Of a DNA stretch of 64,000 nucleotides, positions 15,352-23,248 are shown piece after piece; position 1 is the first letter of the stretch; each line of letters starts with the position of its first letter. The notes under the pieces are model-generated. The model was not told where the DNA came from and did not search any database. It was given only the letters and a program-made list of their open reading frames with translations. The position numbers and the translations under genes were made by a program. The DNA is from a virus. The DNA is taken from IMG/VR virus record IMGVR_UViG_3300046777_002716, positions 37,898 to 101,897 of that record; one strand, given 5' to 3'.

Positions 15352-15873
15352 TCATCTGTTTTGGGAACGATAAGATACATTATCCTTGATCGTATTATAG
15401 TCGGAACTGCTCCCAGAAAGCAAACTGTCATCGACCATCATAACTTCATCGAATCCAGTTCTTTCAATAATTTTAGTTTTAATATCTAATTGTTTCTTTT
15501 CTCTTTGAATTCTCCTCAAGAATGCATAATGAATAATCTGAGTAAAATATGCAAAAGGATTTTTAGATTTTTCTGGATCAAAATTGTGAATGTACTGAAC
15601 ACAGTTTTCAATACCATCAGAAATCATATCATCCCTAAACATGTAATTAACAAAGTTTGGTTTATATGATAAATGAGTGGCAATCTTTAAAAAGCATTCT
15701 CCCAAATAATTAGGAATTTTTGGTTTACCTTCCCAATAACCAGATTTTGGTGGATACTTATCATGCTTTTCAAAGTATAATTGTTCTGCCTTAGCAACTT
15801 TGGTTCGATAAACTATAAGTGCTTCCAACAATTCTTTATTATTTACATAATGTTCTGGTTTTTTCTTGGGCAT
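15352..15873 (-). CDS. 55: Late-transcription sigma factor gp55
   Basis: A 173-aa homologue of T4 gp55 (185 aa), the small sigma factor that directs host RNA polymerase to late promoters. Conserved features are the segment FLKIATHLSYKPNFVNYMFRDDMISDG and the core-binding region around FDPEKSKNPFAYFTQIIHYAFLRRI, split over about residues 80-140, followed by a basic KKQLDIKTKI linker and a divergent tail. It is preceded by a 175-base intergenic region with a sigma70-type promoter and followed by the second HNH gene. Confidence 0.95.
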   Translation of the reverse strand: MPKKKPEHYVNNKELLEALIVYRTKVAKAEQLYFEKHDKYPPKSGYWEGKPKIPNYLGECFLKIATHLSYKPNFVNYMFRDDMISDGIENCVQYIHNFDPEKSKNPFAYFTQIIHYAFLRRIQREKKQLDIKTKIIERTGFDEVMMVDDSLLSGSSSDYNTIKDNVSYRSQNR

Positions 15874-16048
15874 GGCATTGTTCTCAAATAATACATGTTG
15901 ATGATATTATACCACATCTTTAGGGGGCTTGACAAGGTATCAAAATGTGTGTAGACTACCTTTGTCCCGGTTGAAGATAAGTACTAAGAAGCTTTTAAAT
16001 TTTAAAGTACTTAAAGATACTTAAGAGAAAATAATATTAAAAAATACC
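15874..16048 (-). promoter_or_regulatory. gp55 upstream region with sigma70 promoter
   Basis: On the minus strand TTGTCA (15930-15935), an 18-base spacer and TATAAT (15906-15911) lie 33 bases before the gp55 ATG. Farther upstream are three near-copies of a TACTTAAG-like sequence at about 15978-15990, 16004-16017 and 16015-16027, which may bind a regulator. An opposite-strand TTGACA is also present but has a poor -10. No terminator with a clear stem was found for the upstream gene. Confidence 0.6.
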
Positions 16049-16471
16049 TTAAAGATCATCGGTAGAATCCACTTGAAGATCTTTAAATAATCTTTCTAGT
16101 CTTTTTCTAGCATCCTTTACTGATGATAGATATCCCATTTTCTTAGATGGTTTAATCATTCCACTCTCCATAGATGATATACCATCATCATCCATCATTA
16201 AGTAATTTTGATAAACATCTATTAGTTTTTCATCATTACTTTCAGTCATAGTTATAACTTTATCAAGTTTAATCATAAAGAAATCATCATTAGATAATTC
16301 CATCCATGGTTTTATCTTGACATATTGAGATCTGTTGTTATGAAGTATTTTAATTACAACAGGATTCTGGAGAACAATTATAGGATCTCCATCATTTTCA
16401 TCTATCATGATGAGTGAGAAAATCTCTTCTCCAGATACCAGTTTTAATACACAGTAAAACTCTTCTCCCAT
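16049..16471 (-). CDS. Conserved cyanophage protein with Sm-like N-terminus
   Basis: A 140-aa protein with an N-terminal strand pattern VLKLVSGEEIFSLI and IIVLQNPVVIKIL that looks like an Sm-like (LSm) small beta barrel. The C-terminal half is helical and ends in a basic KDARKRLERLFKDLQ helix and an acidic tail. It is found between gp55 and uvsW in cyanophages and is usually called hypothetical. It shares one base with the uvsW stop region, so it is translated with it. RNA binding is a guess from the fold pattern. Confidence 0.75.
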   Translation of the reverse strand: MGEEFYCVLKLVSGEEIFSLIMIDENDGDPIIVLQNPVVIKILHNNRSQYVKIKPWMELSNDDFFMIKLDKVITMTESNDEKLIDVYQNYLMMDDDGISSMESGMIKPSKKMGYLSSVKDARKRLERLFKDLQVDSTDDL

Positions 16472-17934
16472 TAGTCTTTAATTGGTATAGTTACAATTTC
16501 ATAATTAAAATTCTCTTCAGAATAGATTTTAATTCTTTCTATAAGATGATTTAATGTATAATTTTTTCTAGCCTTATAACTGATGTCATCGGCAATGTCA
16601 TATAATGTTGCTTTGGTTTTGTTATTTCCTTTTCTTAACACTCTGCCGATAGATTGTAGATTTCTAATTCTAGATTTGGATGGAGAAGCAAAAATTACGT
16701 TATGAAGATTTTTGATGTTAATTCCAGTACTGAAAGTACCGTAAGAAGCAACAATAATCGCATTATTTTCCCTTTCAGTAATTTCTCTTACTTTTTCTCT
16801 ATCTTCAACATCAACACCACCATGTACCAGAAATACATGACGATCATCAGTCTTGCTGTTATTTATTAAATCGTAAAGAGGTTTACCGTGACCTTCTACC
16901 CTTGAAAAAAGAATAAGACTATTACCCTTCAAATCTAAGGCAAGGTTTTTGATAAAGTTATTTCTTTTTTCGTGATTAATAATATACTGCACTTCATCTT
17001 CAAAAGTTTCAAACTTATTTGGTTTATGCTTTAGGAGTAGAACTTTAATGTCCAATTGTGCAACATGACCCTTTTGCATAAGTTCATCGGTTCTTATGAT
17101 TTTATAAGAGGGACCAAATAAACCTTCTAAGACCCACTTATGTGTTTGGGATCCATCTAGTGTTCCAGTAAATCCAAAACGATATTTTGCATCAAAAAGT
17201 TTTGTCATTATAGATACTAATGACTTGGATTTAAAATTGTGTGCCTCATCACCAATAACCACATTAAATCTGGAGAAATACTGTTTTGGCAGTTTATAAA
17301 TGGATTGCCATGTAGTGATTATGACTTGGGAATCAGTTTCTCTTTCTTTTCCCGCATAGATTTTGTGGCAGTATGAACCAACATCCCATCCATAATCTGC
17401 AAAATCTTTATACATTTGTTCTACAAGGGAAGTCGTTGGAACAACTACAAGAATATTTTGCTCTTTCTCAACGTAATATCTTGTTATCGAATAGATCATC
17501 AACGACTTTCCAGAAGCAGTTGGAGATATCAATAATTTGCGATTATGTCTTAAGGCGTCGTATACTCCCTCAATTTGGTAATCGCGGGGAGAATGTTTAC
17601 TGATAGCAGTCATATAATCTTTTACACCTTCTTTTGAAATCATCTCATTGACTTCAAAAGGAAGACCATAATACTTATTGTCTTTGAAATCGTAAGTATA
17701 ATTATGGTCTTTGCAAAATTTGATTATTTTGTCTAATAACCCAGCATAAATTTCTCCAGTGTTTACATTAAACAAGTAGATAAATCCATCCCACCACTTG
17801 TTTTTGTACGCTGGAGAAAATTTTGCGTTTGGAACTTCAAACTGAAATGCGTCACGAAGTTCATAATATACATGAGGTTCAGATTCTATGTGGAGATAAA
17901 CCTCATTCTTTTTTGATATAACCAAATGCGACAT
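16471..17934 (-). CDS. uvsW: UvsW-type DNA/RNA helicase
   Basis: A 487-aa superfamily 2 helicase (T4 UvsW is 503 aa) that unwinds R-loops and branched DNA and promotes the shift from origin- to recombination-dependent replication. An N-terminal domain of about 110 residues precedes motif I SPTASGKS (137-144), motif II GDEAH (228-232), the FTGTLDG motif III and motif VI QSIGRVLRKG in the C-terminal lobe. Start ATG at 17934 follows a 33-base gap after uvsY. The downstream gene overlaps its stop codon. Confidence 0.96.
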   Translation of the reverse strand: MSHLVISKKNEVYLHIESEPHVYYELRDAFQFEVPNAKFSPAYKNKWWDGFIYLFNVNTGEIYAGLLDKIIKFCKDHNYTYDFKDNKYYGLPFEVNEMISKEGVKDYMTAISKHSPRDYQIEGVYDALRHNRKLLISPTASGKSLMIYSITRYYVEKEQNILVVVPTTSLVEQMYKDFADYGWDVGSYCHKIYAGKERETDSQVIITTWQSIYKLPKQYFSRFNVVIGDEAHNFKSKSLVSIMTKLFDAKYRFGFTGTLDGSQTHKWVLEGLFGPSYKIIRTDELMQKGHVAQLDIKVLLLKHKPNKFETFEDEVQYIINHEKRNNFIKNLALDLKGNSLILFSRVEGHGKPLYDLINNSKTDDRHVFLVHGGVDVEDREKVREITERENNAIIVASYGTFSTGINIKNLHNVIFASPSKSRIRNLQSIGRVLRKGNNKTKATLYDIADDISYKARKNYTLNHLIERIKIYSEENFNYEIVTIPIKD

Positions 17935-17967
17935 TCATATTATTATCAGTTACAAATATTTATTTGG

Positions 17968-18399
17968 TCAATTATATCCTGCAGTAAACTTCATGAATTC
18001 AATCGCATTTTTAATTTGAAAAGTTCTATTAGAAATAGTTTTAATTATCTCCTCAAGAAACCTTAGCATTACATCATAATATTTTACCTTTAATTCAAGT
18101 TTACTTAGTCTCTCATCGGCGTCCATATGCCTCTGTATGGCGTCCTTTTCTCTTACCTTATACGGAAATGGTTCCTCTACGTAAACCTCTGCTGGCGCCT
18201 TTCCTGTGTAGTAATTATACCGTTCTAACTTAACTCTTTTATATGATTCAGTAGCCTTTTCTCTGAGAAGTGTTATTGTATTGTATATTGTATAATATTT
18301 GGAATGAAGTTGTGGAATTTTTAAAGATTCATCGTGCAAATTGTCAGGATCGATGACAGAATCTCTCTGCCACATTTCCTGAATTTCATCAAGATTCAT
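17968..18399 (-). CDS. uvsY: UvsY recombination mediator
   Basis: A 143-aa helical protein the size of T4 UvsY (137 aa), which loads UvsX on gp32-coated single-stranded DNA. The N-terminus MNLDEIQEMWQRDSVIDPDNLHDESLKIPQLHSKY, read across residues 1-35, contains the family's DEIQ..W..D..ID..NL pattern; a long basic coiled helix and a C-terminal IEFMKFTAG segment follow. It overlaps the upstream tail protein gene by 4 bases and is followed by uvsW, the usual cyanophage arrangement. Confidence 0.92.
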   Translation of the reverse strand: MNLDEIQEMWQRDSVIDPDNLHDESLKIPQLHSKYYTIYNTITLLREKATESYKRVKLERYNYYTGKAPAEVYVEEPFPYKVREKDAIQRHMDADERLSKLELKVKYYDVMLRFLEEIIKTISNRTFQIKNAIEFMKFTAGYN

Positions 18400-18956
18400 A
18401 AAGGTTTGCCGTTAGTGTCTAGTATATTGTAAATAGTATACTTGAAAGTTGCATCCGCTGTAAAGTACTGGACATCTGGTTGTGTCGCATTAAAATCTAA
18501 AGATGATAATGATGTAGGATATAAATCTTTAAATTTTACAATAGCGGTAGTTTTGTAATTGCTATTTAATATGTAAAGACTCCCATCACTGAACGCTCTT
18601 TTAGGATCATATGGTTGAAGAGTGTCATCTGGATCAGAAATAAGATCTCTATAATTTTGTGCAGATTCTGGAAAACCAAGACCAGTTATCCAATTGTGGA
18701 CGGCCATATAATTTTCCATGTTCTCATCGACCATGAATCTAATACTCAGATCTCCATAAGTGATCTTATCTCCAGGTACATCAATATCTTTCAAATAGTT
18801 TGGTTGCAATTCAGTACCAAGTACGATTTCTGGAATTTTTGCAGAATTAGAAAAGAAAGATATCTTGGGATCTTTTGCAATAGTAAATTTAAATCCTATT
18901 GGGGATAAAAAATTTCTATTTGTAATTTGACCTGGAAATGAACAAGGATTTGCCAT
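18396..18956 (-). CDS. Tail-tube-fold protein, probable tail completion or baseplate tube protein
   Basis: A 186-aa protein with a T4 gp19-like tube pattern: FTIAKDPKISFFSNSAKIPEI, then a DIDVPGDKITYGDLSIRFMVDE hairpin split over 60-80 and the NYMAVHNWITGLGFPES helix. In cyanophages the protein at this site, between gp23 and uvsY, is annotated as gp3 tail completion; it could instead be a tube initiator of gp48/gp54 type. It follows a 56-aa gene with a TAATG stop/start overlap. Late virion expression is likely. Confidence 0.72.
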   Translation of the reverse strand: MANPCSFPGQITNRNFLSPIGFKFTIAKDPKISFFSNSAKIPEIVLGTELQPNYLKDIDVPGDKITYGDLSIRFMVDENMENYMAVHNWITGLGFPESAQNYRDLISDPDDTLQPYDPKRAFSDGSLYILNSNYKTTAIVKFKDLYPTSLSSLDFNATQPDVQYFTADATFKYTIYNILDTNGKPL

Positions 18957-19126
18957 TATTTCATAGGAATATTAGTTGGTTCTAATTTAAATGTCATCTG
19001 ACGGACACCTTTTGATCCGGGTCCAATTTGTCCTTTTCTAGATTTATTTAAATTCTCTTGGGATTTTTTATCTAGAGGAATTACATTCCTAGAAAGATCT
19101 TCTTTAAATTCTTGAAATGATTTCAT
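18956..19126 (-). CDS. Small basic structural-operon protein, 56 aa
   Basis: An ATG frame at 19126 encodes 56 residues beginning MKSFQEFKEDLSRN and ending TNIPMK. The MKSFxEF opening is frequent in cyanophage virion-operon proteins. The region KKSQENLNKSRKGQIGPGSKG is basic and probably unstructured. Its TAA overlaps the next ATG by one base (TAATG), which strongly supports translation. Function unknown. Confidence 0.75.
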   Translation of the reverse strand: MKSFQEFKEDLSRNVIPLDKKSQENLNKSRKGQIGPGSKGVRQMTFKLEPTNIPMK

Positions 19127-19144
19127 TTTTATTTTTATTTAGAT

Positions 19145-19172
19145 AAAAAAAGACCCCCTCGAAAGGGGGTCT
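19145..19172 (-). terminator. Rho-independent terminator after gp23
   Basis: A 9-bp AGACCCCCT/AGGGGGTCT stem with a UUCG tetraloop and a T-run on the minus strand, 20 bases past the gp23 stop. This is the strongest terminator in the window and fits the high expression expected for the major capsid gene. Confidence 0.92.
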
Positions 19173-19191
19173 GGTCCTTGTGAAGCAATGC

Positions 19192-20592
19192 TCACATTAG
19201 GTTTGCAACCTTTACTCTTCTGTAGTAAACGTTGGCGTTGGTGGTTAGAGCACCTTGACCTTGTGCAGCGCCTTCTGCGAATGGGTTTGCAACTAGACCA
19301 TATCTGGTCTTAAATCCAATCTTAGGCTGGAAGCTGTTCTCACCAACCGCACGTACCATCTGTAGAGGTACATATGGGCAGTAGAATAGACCTGCGTCAT
19401 AAGGTGAAGAACCCTTATAACCAACAACGTAGAACTGGTTAGCAGATACGTTAGCAGAATAAGGATCGATATAAACCTTATACTTGCCCTGAAGAACACC
19501 TGCGAAGGTGTTACCAGTGTCATCTACCTGGAGGTTTGCGTTGAGTGCAGGGGTGTAATCAAGAACACCTGCCATGGTGAGTGCAGAAGCAACGTCAGCA
19601 GAGCAGAGGATCATGTTACCCTTTCCTCTACGAGTTTGCTGTGCGATAGCGTTAGCATCGCGCTCGATTTGGAAGATTAGACCCTTGAACTTCTCAACAG
19701 ACCAACGACCGTTGGAGTCAACGTCGAGGTCGAAAGTACCAGCGGTAGCGGTATTTACTTGAGCACCAGGCTTAGCAACCTTGTAGATGGTACGGATGAT
19801 TTCGCGGTTGATCTCAGCAAGAATCTCAGTTGAGAGAATGTTTGCGAGTTCCGCTTCAGCATTCAGACCGTGGATTGCCTTGAGGTCCTGAGCAAGCTCA
19901 AGTGAGTACTCAGCCTTTAGGGCACGTGACTTGGCGGTAACGGTGACTTTCTCGATTGAGAATGCCATCTGGTTGAATGCACCAGATCCACTACCATCAA
20001 GACCTTCTGCGTCAGCAGTATTCATGCCTTCACCAGCATTATATGCTAGTTGATTTGCAGCAGAAGCATCTAGGATAGATGGGTTAGTACCACCTTGGGC
20101 GGTTGTACCCATACCAACAGCAGCATTGGTGAATCCTGCGGTTAGGGTGCGGCCAGCGTTTTGACCAGAGAATGCGGAATCTACTTCGTTGTAGAAGGTC
20201 TCATTTCCGCTCTGGTTGTCGTAACGTGAGCGCATTGCGAAGATTAGTCCAGTAGGACCGTTCATTGGTTGAACGCCACACAGATCGTAAGCGATCAGGT
20301 TAGGCATTGAACGACGAATAAGGCTGATTAGAACAGGATCGAAACCTGCAGTAGGACCAGCGTTGAAACCTTGAGCACTACCACCGAAACCAGCAGCACC
20401 TGCAGTTGAAGCAGTGAAGTTGGTTGGGGTCTCATAGAGGAACTCGCGGGCTTCGCGTAGTTCTCTCTCTTGGTTTTCGAGCAGGATAGCGGTTACAGAT
20501 CTACGGTGTGAATCTTTGATCTGATCTAGTCCTTGATAGTCAAGGATAGGAGCCCACTTCTCCTGCAGGTATTCGGTATTGAACATCTGCAT
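19192..20592 (-). CDS. 23: Major capsid protein gp23
   Basis: A 466-aa T4-type major head protein (T4 gp23 is 521 aa). The N-terminus LQEKWAPILDYQGLDQIKDSHRR and the body segments PNLIAYDLCGVQPMNGPTGLIFAMRSRY, split over about 107-134, and KVTVTAKSRALKAEYSLELAQDLKAIHGL near 216-244, are typical. An N-terminal propeptide removed by gp21 is expected from the family; the exact site cannot be fixed here. The ATG at 20592 has AGAGG about 9 bases upstream. It lies 50 bases after gp22 and is closed by a strong terminator. The GC content is visibly higher than in its neighbours, a frequent trait of highly expressed capsid genes. Confidence 0.98.
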   Translation of the reverse strand: MQMFNTEYLQEKWAPILDYQGLDQIKDSHRRSVTAILLENQERELREAREFLYETPTNFTASTAGAAGFGGSAQGFNAGPTAGFDPVLISLIRRSMPNLIAYDLCGVQPMNGPTGLIFAMRSRYDNQSGNETFYNEVDSAFSGQNAGRTLTAGFTNAAVGMGTTAQGGTNPSILDASAANQLAYNAGEGMNTADAEGLDGSGSGAFNQMAFSIEKVTVTAKSRALKAEYSLELAQDLKAIHGLNAEAELANILSTEILAEINREIIRTIYKVAKPGAQVNTATAGTFDLDVDSNGRWSVEKFKGLIFQIERDANAIAQQTRRGKGNMILCSADVASALTMAGVLDYTPALNANLQVDDTGNTFAGVLQGKYKVYIDPYSANVSANQFYVVGYKGSSPYDAGLFYCPYVPLQMVRAVGENSFQPKIGFKTRYGLVANPFAEGAAQGQGALTTNANVYYRRVKVANLM

Positions 20593-20642
20593 TTTTGTTT
20601 ACCTCTTTAAAAAAGTTTTAGTTTGACTTTATGATATATAAA

Positions 20643-21803
20643 TCACTTTTTGGCGACTCTGCCAAGAGTCTGAAGATATGCTTCCATCATTGGTGATACT
20701 GATTCTTGATAAGAATCATTACCTATAGTTGCTTCTTCGGATAAATTCTCAGAGTCATCTCTTTGAGTACCAGTATTTGCTGGGAAGTATGATTCCCTTA
20801 GAGTTACTAGTTTCTCACGATAGTTCTCTTCACAATCAAACTCAACATTTTCCGCAAGAGAAGCGAGTTTGTCTTTCTGAGAAAGTGCTAGACCCTCAGC
20901 GACATCTGCAAAAATTACATCAGCAACTGACTCTGCTAATCTTCTATTTAGAGCAACATTTCTTTCGATTTGCTCGTTGAGTTTTTCTTCCATTTCATCA
21001 AGTTTATCTACCATACTCTCGATTACATCATATCTATCTTCAGGGATTGAAACATAATGATCTTCAAAAAGACTCTTCATTCCTTGTAGGAATGATTCGG
21101 TCATTTCGGTCTTAAGACCGTGCTCAACTGCGAGTGCATTTTCAGAAATCCACTCATCAGCAACATACTCAAGATAAGCATCTACACGCTCAGTGAGTTC
21201 TTGCTTAATGAACTCAACTTCTTCGACAAGTGCTTGCTCATAGGTCTCTTGAAGTTGCTCTTTGATTTCAACAACTTTTGACTTAATAGCAGCTTCGAAA
21301 ATAGTGCGTGCTTTTTCTTGGAATTCTTCAGAAAGTTCTTCACCAGCAAGAAGAGCATTAACATCTTCTTCGATGGAGAATTCTTCTTCAACTTTTTCTT
21401 CTTTATCTTTTTTAGAAGACTTTTTCTTATCTTCTTCTTCCTCGTCTTCCTCTTCATCTTCTTCATTATGAGAAGCTTCGGAAACCACTTCTTCGCCGTC
21501 TTCTAGTTCTTCTTCATCAACTACAAGATCTTCACCCTCTTCTTCAGTTTCTTCTTTAACTGCAGCGGCTTTGGCATTTACTACATCTCTAACTTGTGCT
21601 AAAGTTGCAGCAGGATCTTTTAGTTTTGCGGAATCATCATCTGGACGATAATTTTCTGGAGTAGGTCCACCTAGATCTTCCCAAGCACCAGTTTGACCGG
21701 GAGTTGCAACTCCTGATGCATTACCTGATTTGATTGGTTCGGCAGGTGCAGCCCCTTTGGTTACTACGTTTTCCATTTCTTGTAAATTTCTACCAACGGA
21801 CAT
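20643..21803 (-). CDS. 22: Prohead scaffold protein gp22
   Basis: A 386-aa acidic, helix-rich protein in the position of T4 gp22 (269 aa), the main core of the prohead that is degraded by gp21. Residues about 85-145 contain an extreme Glu/Asp/Lys stretch, then a long coiled region typical of the scaffold; the C-terminus MMEAYLQTLGRVAKK is well preserved. The N-terminal MSVGRNLQEMENVVTKGA part is cyanophage-like. An exact late octamer lies 30 bases upstream. Larger than T4 because of the acidic insertion. Confidence 0.93.
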   Translation of the reverse strand: MSVGRNLQEMENVVTKGAAPAEPIKSGNASGVATPGQTGAWEDLGGPTPENYRPDDDSAKLKDPAATLAQVRDVVNAKAAAVKEETEEEGEDLVVDEEELEDGEEVVSEASHNEEDEEEDEEEEDKKKSSKKDKEEKVEEEFSIEEDVNALLAGEELSEEFQEKARTIFEAAIKSKVVEIKEQLQETYEQALVEEVEFIKQELTERVDAYLEYVADEWISENALAVEHGLKTEMTESFLQGMKSLFEDHYVSIPEDRYDVIESMVDKLDEMEEKLNEQIERNVALNRRLAESVADVIFADVAEGLALSQKDKLASLAENVEFDCEENYREKLVTLRESYFPANTGTQRDDSENLSEEATIGNDSYQESVSPMMEAYLQTLGRVAKK

Positions 21804-21832
21804 TTTAGATTGATTGTGTTATAATCTATATT

Positions 21833-21840
21833 TATTTATA
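21833..21840 (-). promoter_or_regulatory. Late promoter octamer TATAAATA (gp22-gp23)
   Basis: An exact TATAAATA on the minus strand 30 bases before the gp22 ATG, between gp21 and gp22. It is suitably placed to drive scaffold and capsid genes late. Confidence 0.7.
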
Positions 21841-21842
21841 AT

Positions 21843-22493
21843 TTAAAGATTTGAAAGAAATTCTTGGAACAATTCAACCTTATGTTCCTGTAGTTTTCTT
21901 TCATCTACTAGAGTATTAATTCTACGCTTTGTAGATTCTGCAAGTTTTTCGCGGAGAATTCCTCCTTCCCAAACCCACTCTTTACCTTCCATAATTCCTT
22001 GAACAAATGCATCAGGTGCTGAAGGATCGGCAACGATATCTGCTGCTGTTGCAAGCATGAAATCTTCACCAACAATTTTATGACCTTCGTTGGTCATTTT
22101 GAGTGAACCAACACCACGAGAAGAAACGCCAAGACAAACGCCTTCGGAAATAAGAGATTTTGCAATCTTACCCATAGGGGTCTCAAGAAGTTGTGCCTTA
22201 CCAATAAAATTATTACCTTTTTGTTCTAAGGAAACAATTTTGTGAGAAACTCTGTCTAGATTTACTGTTGGACCATCTGGATGTCCAAGTTCTCCAAGAG
22301 CACGACCCTTATTGACGAAAGATTCGTTATATCTCTTTACCTCACGGGCAAGAGTTTGAATAGGATACATTCTTCCATTACGGTTGCAAATGTCTCCTTG
22401 AAGGAAAACACCTTCAATATACATTTTCTTTTCACTACCCTTTCCTTCGGTAATGAATTTAACTTGTGAGACTTCTTCGGTGATGAGTTTCAT
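21843..22493 (-). CDS. 21: Prohead core protease gp21
   Basis: A 216-aa serine protease of the T4 prohead protease family (T4 gp21 is 212 aa), which matures the head by cutting scaffold and capsid proteins. Family motifs are clear: NRNGRMYP, the catalytic histidine in GELGHPDG (H71), the MGKI helix and the serine in LGVSSRG (S124/S125). It ends 40 bases before the gp22 start and follows a structural gene with a 1-base gap. Confidence 0.96.
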   Translation of the reverse strand: MKLITEEVSQVKFITEGKGSEKKMYIEGVFLQGDICNRNGRMYPIQTLAREVKRYNESFVNKGRALGELGHPDGPTVNLDRVSHKIVSLEQKGNNFIGKAQLLETPMGKIAKSLISEGVCLGVSSRGVGSLKMTNEGHKIVGEDFMLATAADIVADPSAPDAFVQGIMEGKEWVWEGGILREKLAESTKRRINTLVDERKLQEHKVELFQEFLSNL

Positions 22494-22494
22494 T

Positions 22495-23025
22495 TTACTC
22501 TGAGACTAACTGTACAATTTCGGTTACGCTGACACCACTATTGGTATCTGTTGTATATGCTGATACTTTTACGCTTCTAGCAATAGTTGCCCCAGTAATA
22601 TTGGGGTTTGTTATTGAAGAACTATCATAATTAATGGTTACTGATTTTTCATCAGCAGAAACAATCGAATTATGAACTGTATTAATACCAACAGTAGGTG
22701 CTCCCTCAATAGTCACATAGTCTGATAGTAAAAATGGGTTGCCCGCATTATTATCAAAAGTCAGTTTGGTTGTGACACCAGTTGTGATGCCAACAATTTG
22801 TTGTCTTGCAATTCTTTCTTTAAGAACTTCAGCACTATAAGTACTGATATGAAAATCATTTGCTGTTGCAACAGGGTTTGTACCAATTGCAACATAACAA
22901 CCAACTCCACTGGAAGCAATGGAAATTCTAAGATATCCACTCTTAAGGGTAATTGGATTGCTAACTGCAGCAACTCCTGGAGTTACCGCAATATTTTGTG
23001 TATTTTGAACAATTTTTACTGCCAT
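22495..23025 (-). CDS. Putative head-associated structural protein
   Basis: A 176-aa beta-rich protein found between gp67 and gp21, the place of gp68 in T4, but without sequence likeness to it. The N-terminus MAVKIVQNTQNIAV and a central VTIEGAPTVGIN-type beta pattern suggest two beta-sandwich domains. Such a protein at this site in cyanophages is reported as a virion component in annotation, though its role is unknown; head decoration is a possibility. It shares one base with the gp67-like stop. Confidence 0.65.
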   Translation of the reverse strand: MAVKIVQNTQNIAVTPGVAAVSNPITLKSGYLRISIASSGVGCYVAIGTNPVATANDFHISTYSAEVLKERIARQQIVGITTGVTTKLTFDNNAGNPFLLSDYVTIEGAPTVGINTVHNSIVSADEKSVTINYDSSSITNPNITGATIARSVKVSAYTTDTNSGVSVTEIVQLVSE

Positions 23026-23216
23026 TATTCGTTATCCCATTCAGATTCTTCCTCACTTTGTTCATTATTATCACTTCCACCAAACATTGAATCTGCTACA
23101 ATTGGGCGAGCATTCTCAATTCTTTCAGAAGCTTTTGCAAACAAGATATTTTTAATACTATCAGATACTTCCGCTGGAGATCCATTGGTAGCAATCAAAT
23201 CGATAAGTTCTTCCAT
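23025..23216 (-). CDS. 67: Prohead core protein gp67-like
   Basis: A 63-aa protein in the place of T4 gp67/PIP (80 aa). The N-terminus MEELIDLIATN and helical LFAKASERIENARPIVADSMF with an acidic C-terminal tail (SEEESEWDNE) fit the family. It is expected to be a minor core component degraded by gp21. It follows the portal gene with a 27-base gap, and a TATAAATA octamer overlaps the portal stop codon. Confidence 0.82.
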   Translation of the reverse strand: MEELIDLIATNGSPAEVSDSIKNILFAKASERIENARPIVADSMFGGSDNNEQSEEESEWDNE

Positions 23217-23240
23217 AAATTTATATTTTAATTATAATGT

Positions 23241-23248
23241 TATTTATA
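23241..23248 (-). promoter_or_regulatory. Late promoter octamer TATAAATA (gp67-gp21)
   Basis: An exact TATAAATA overlapping the gp20 stop codon, 24 bases before the gp67 ATG. Confidence 0.55.
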
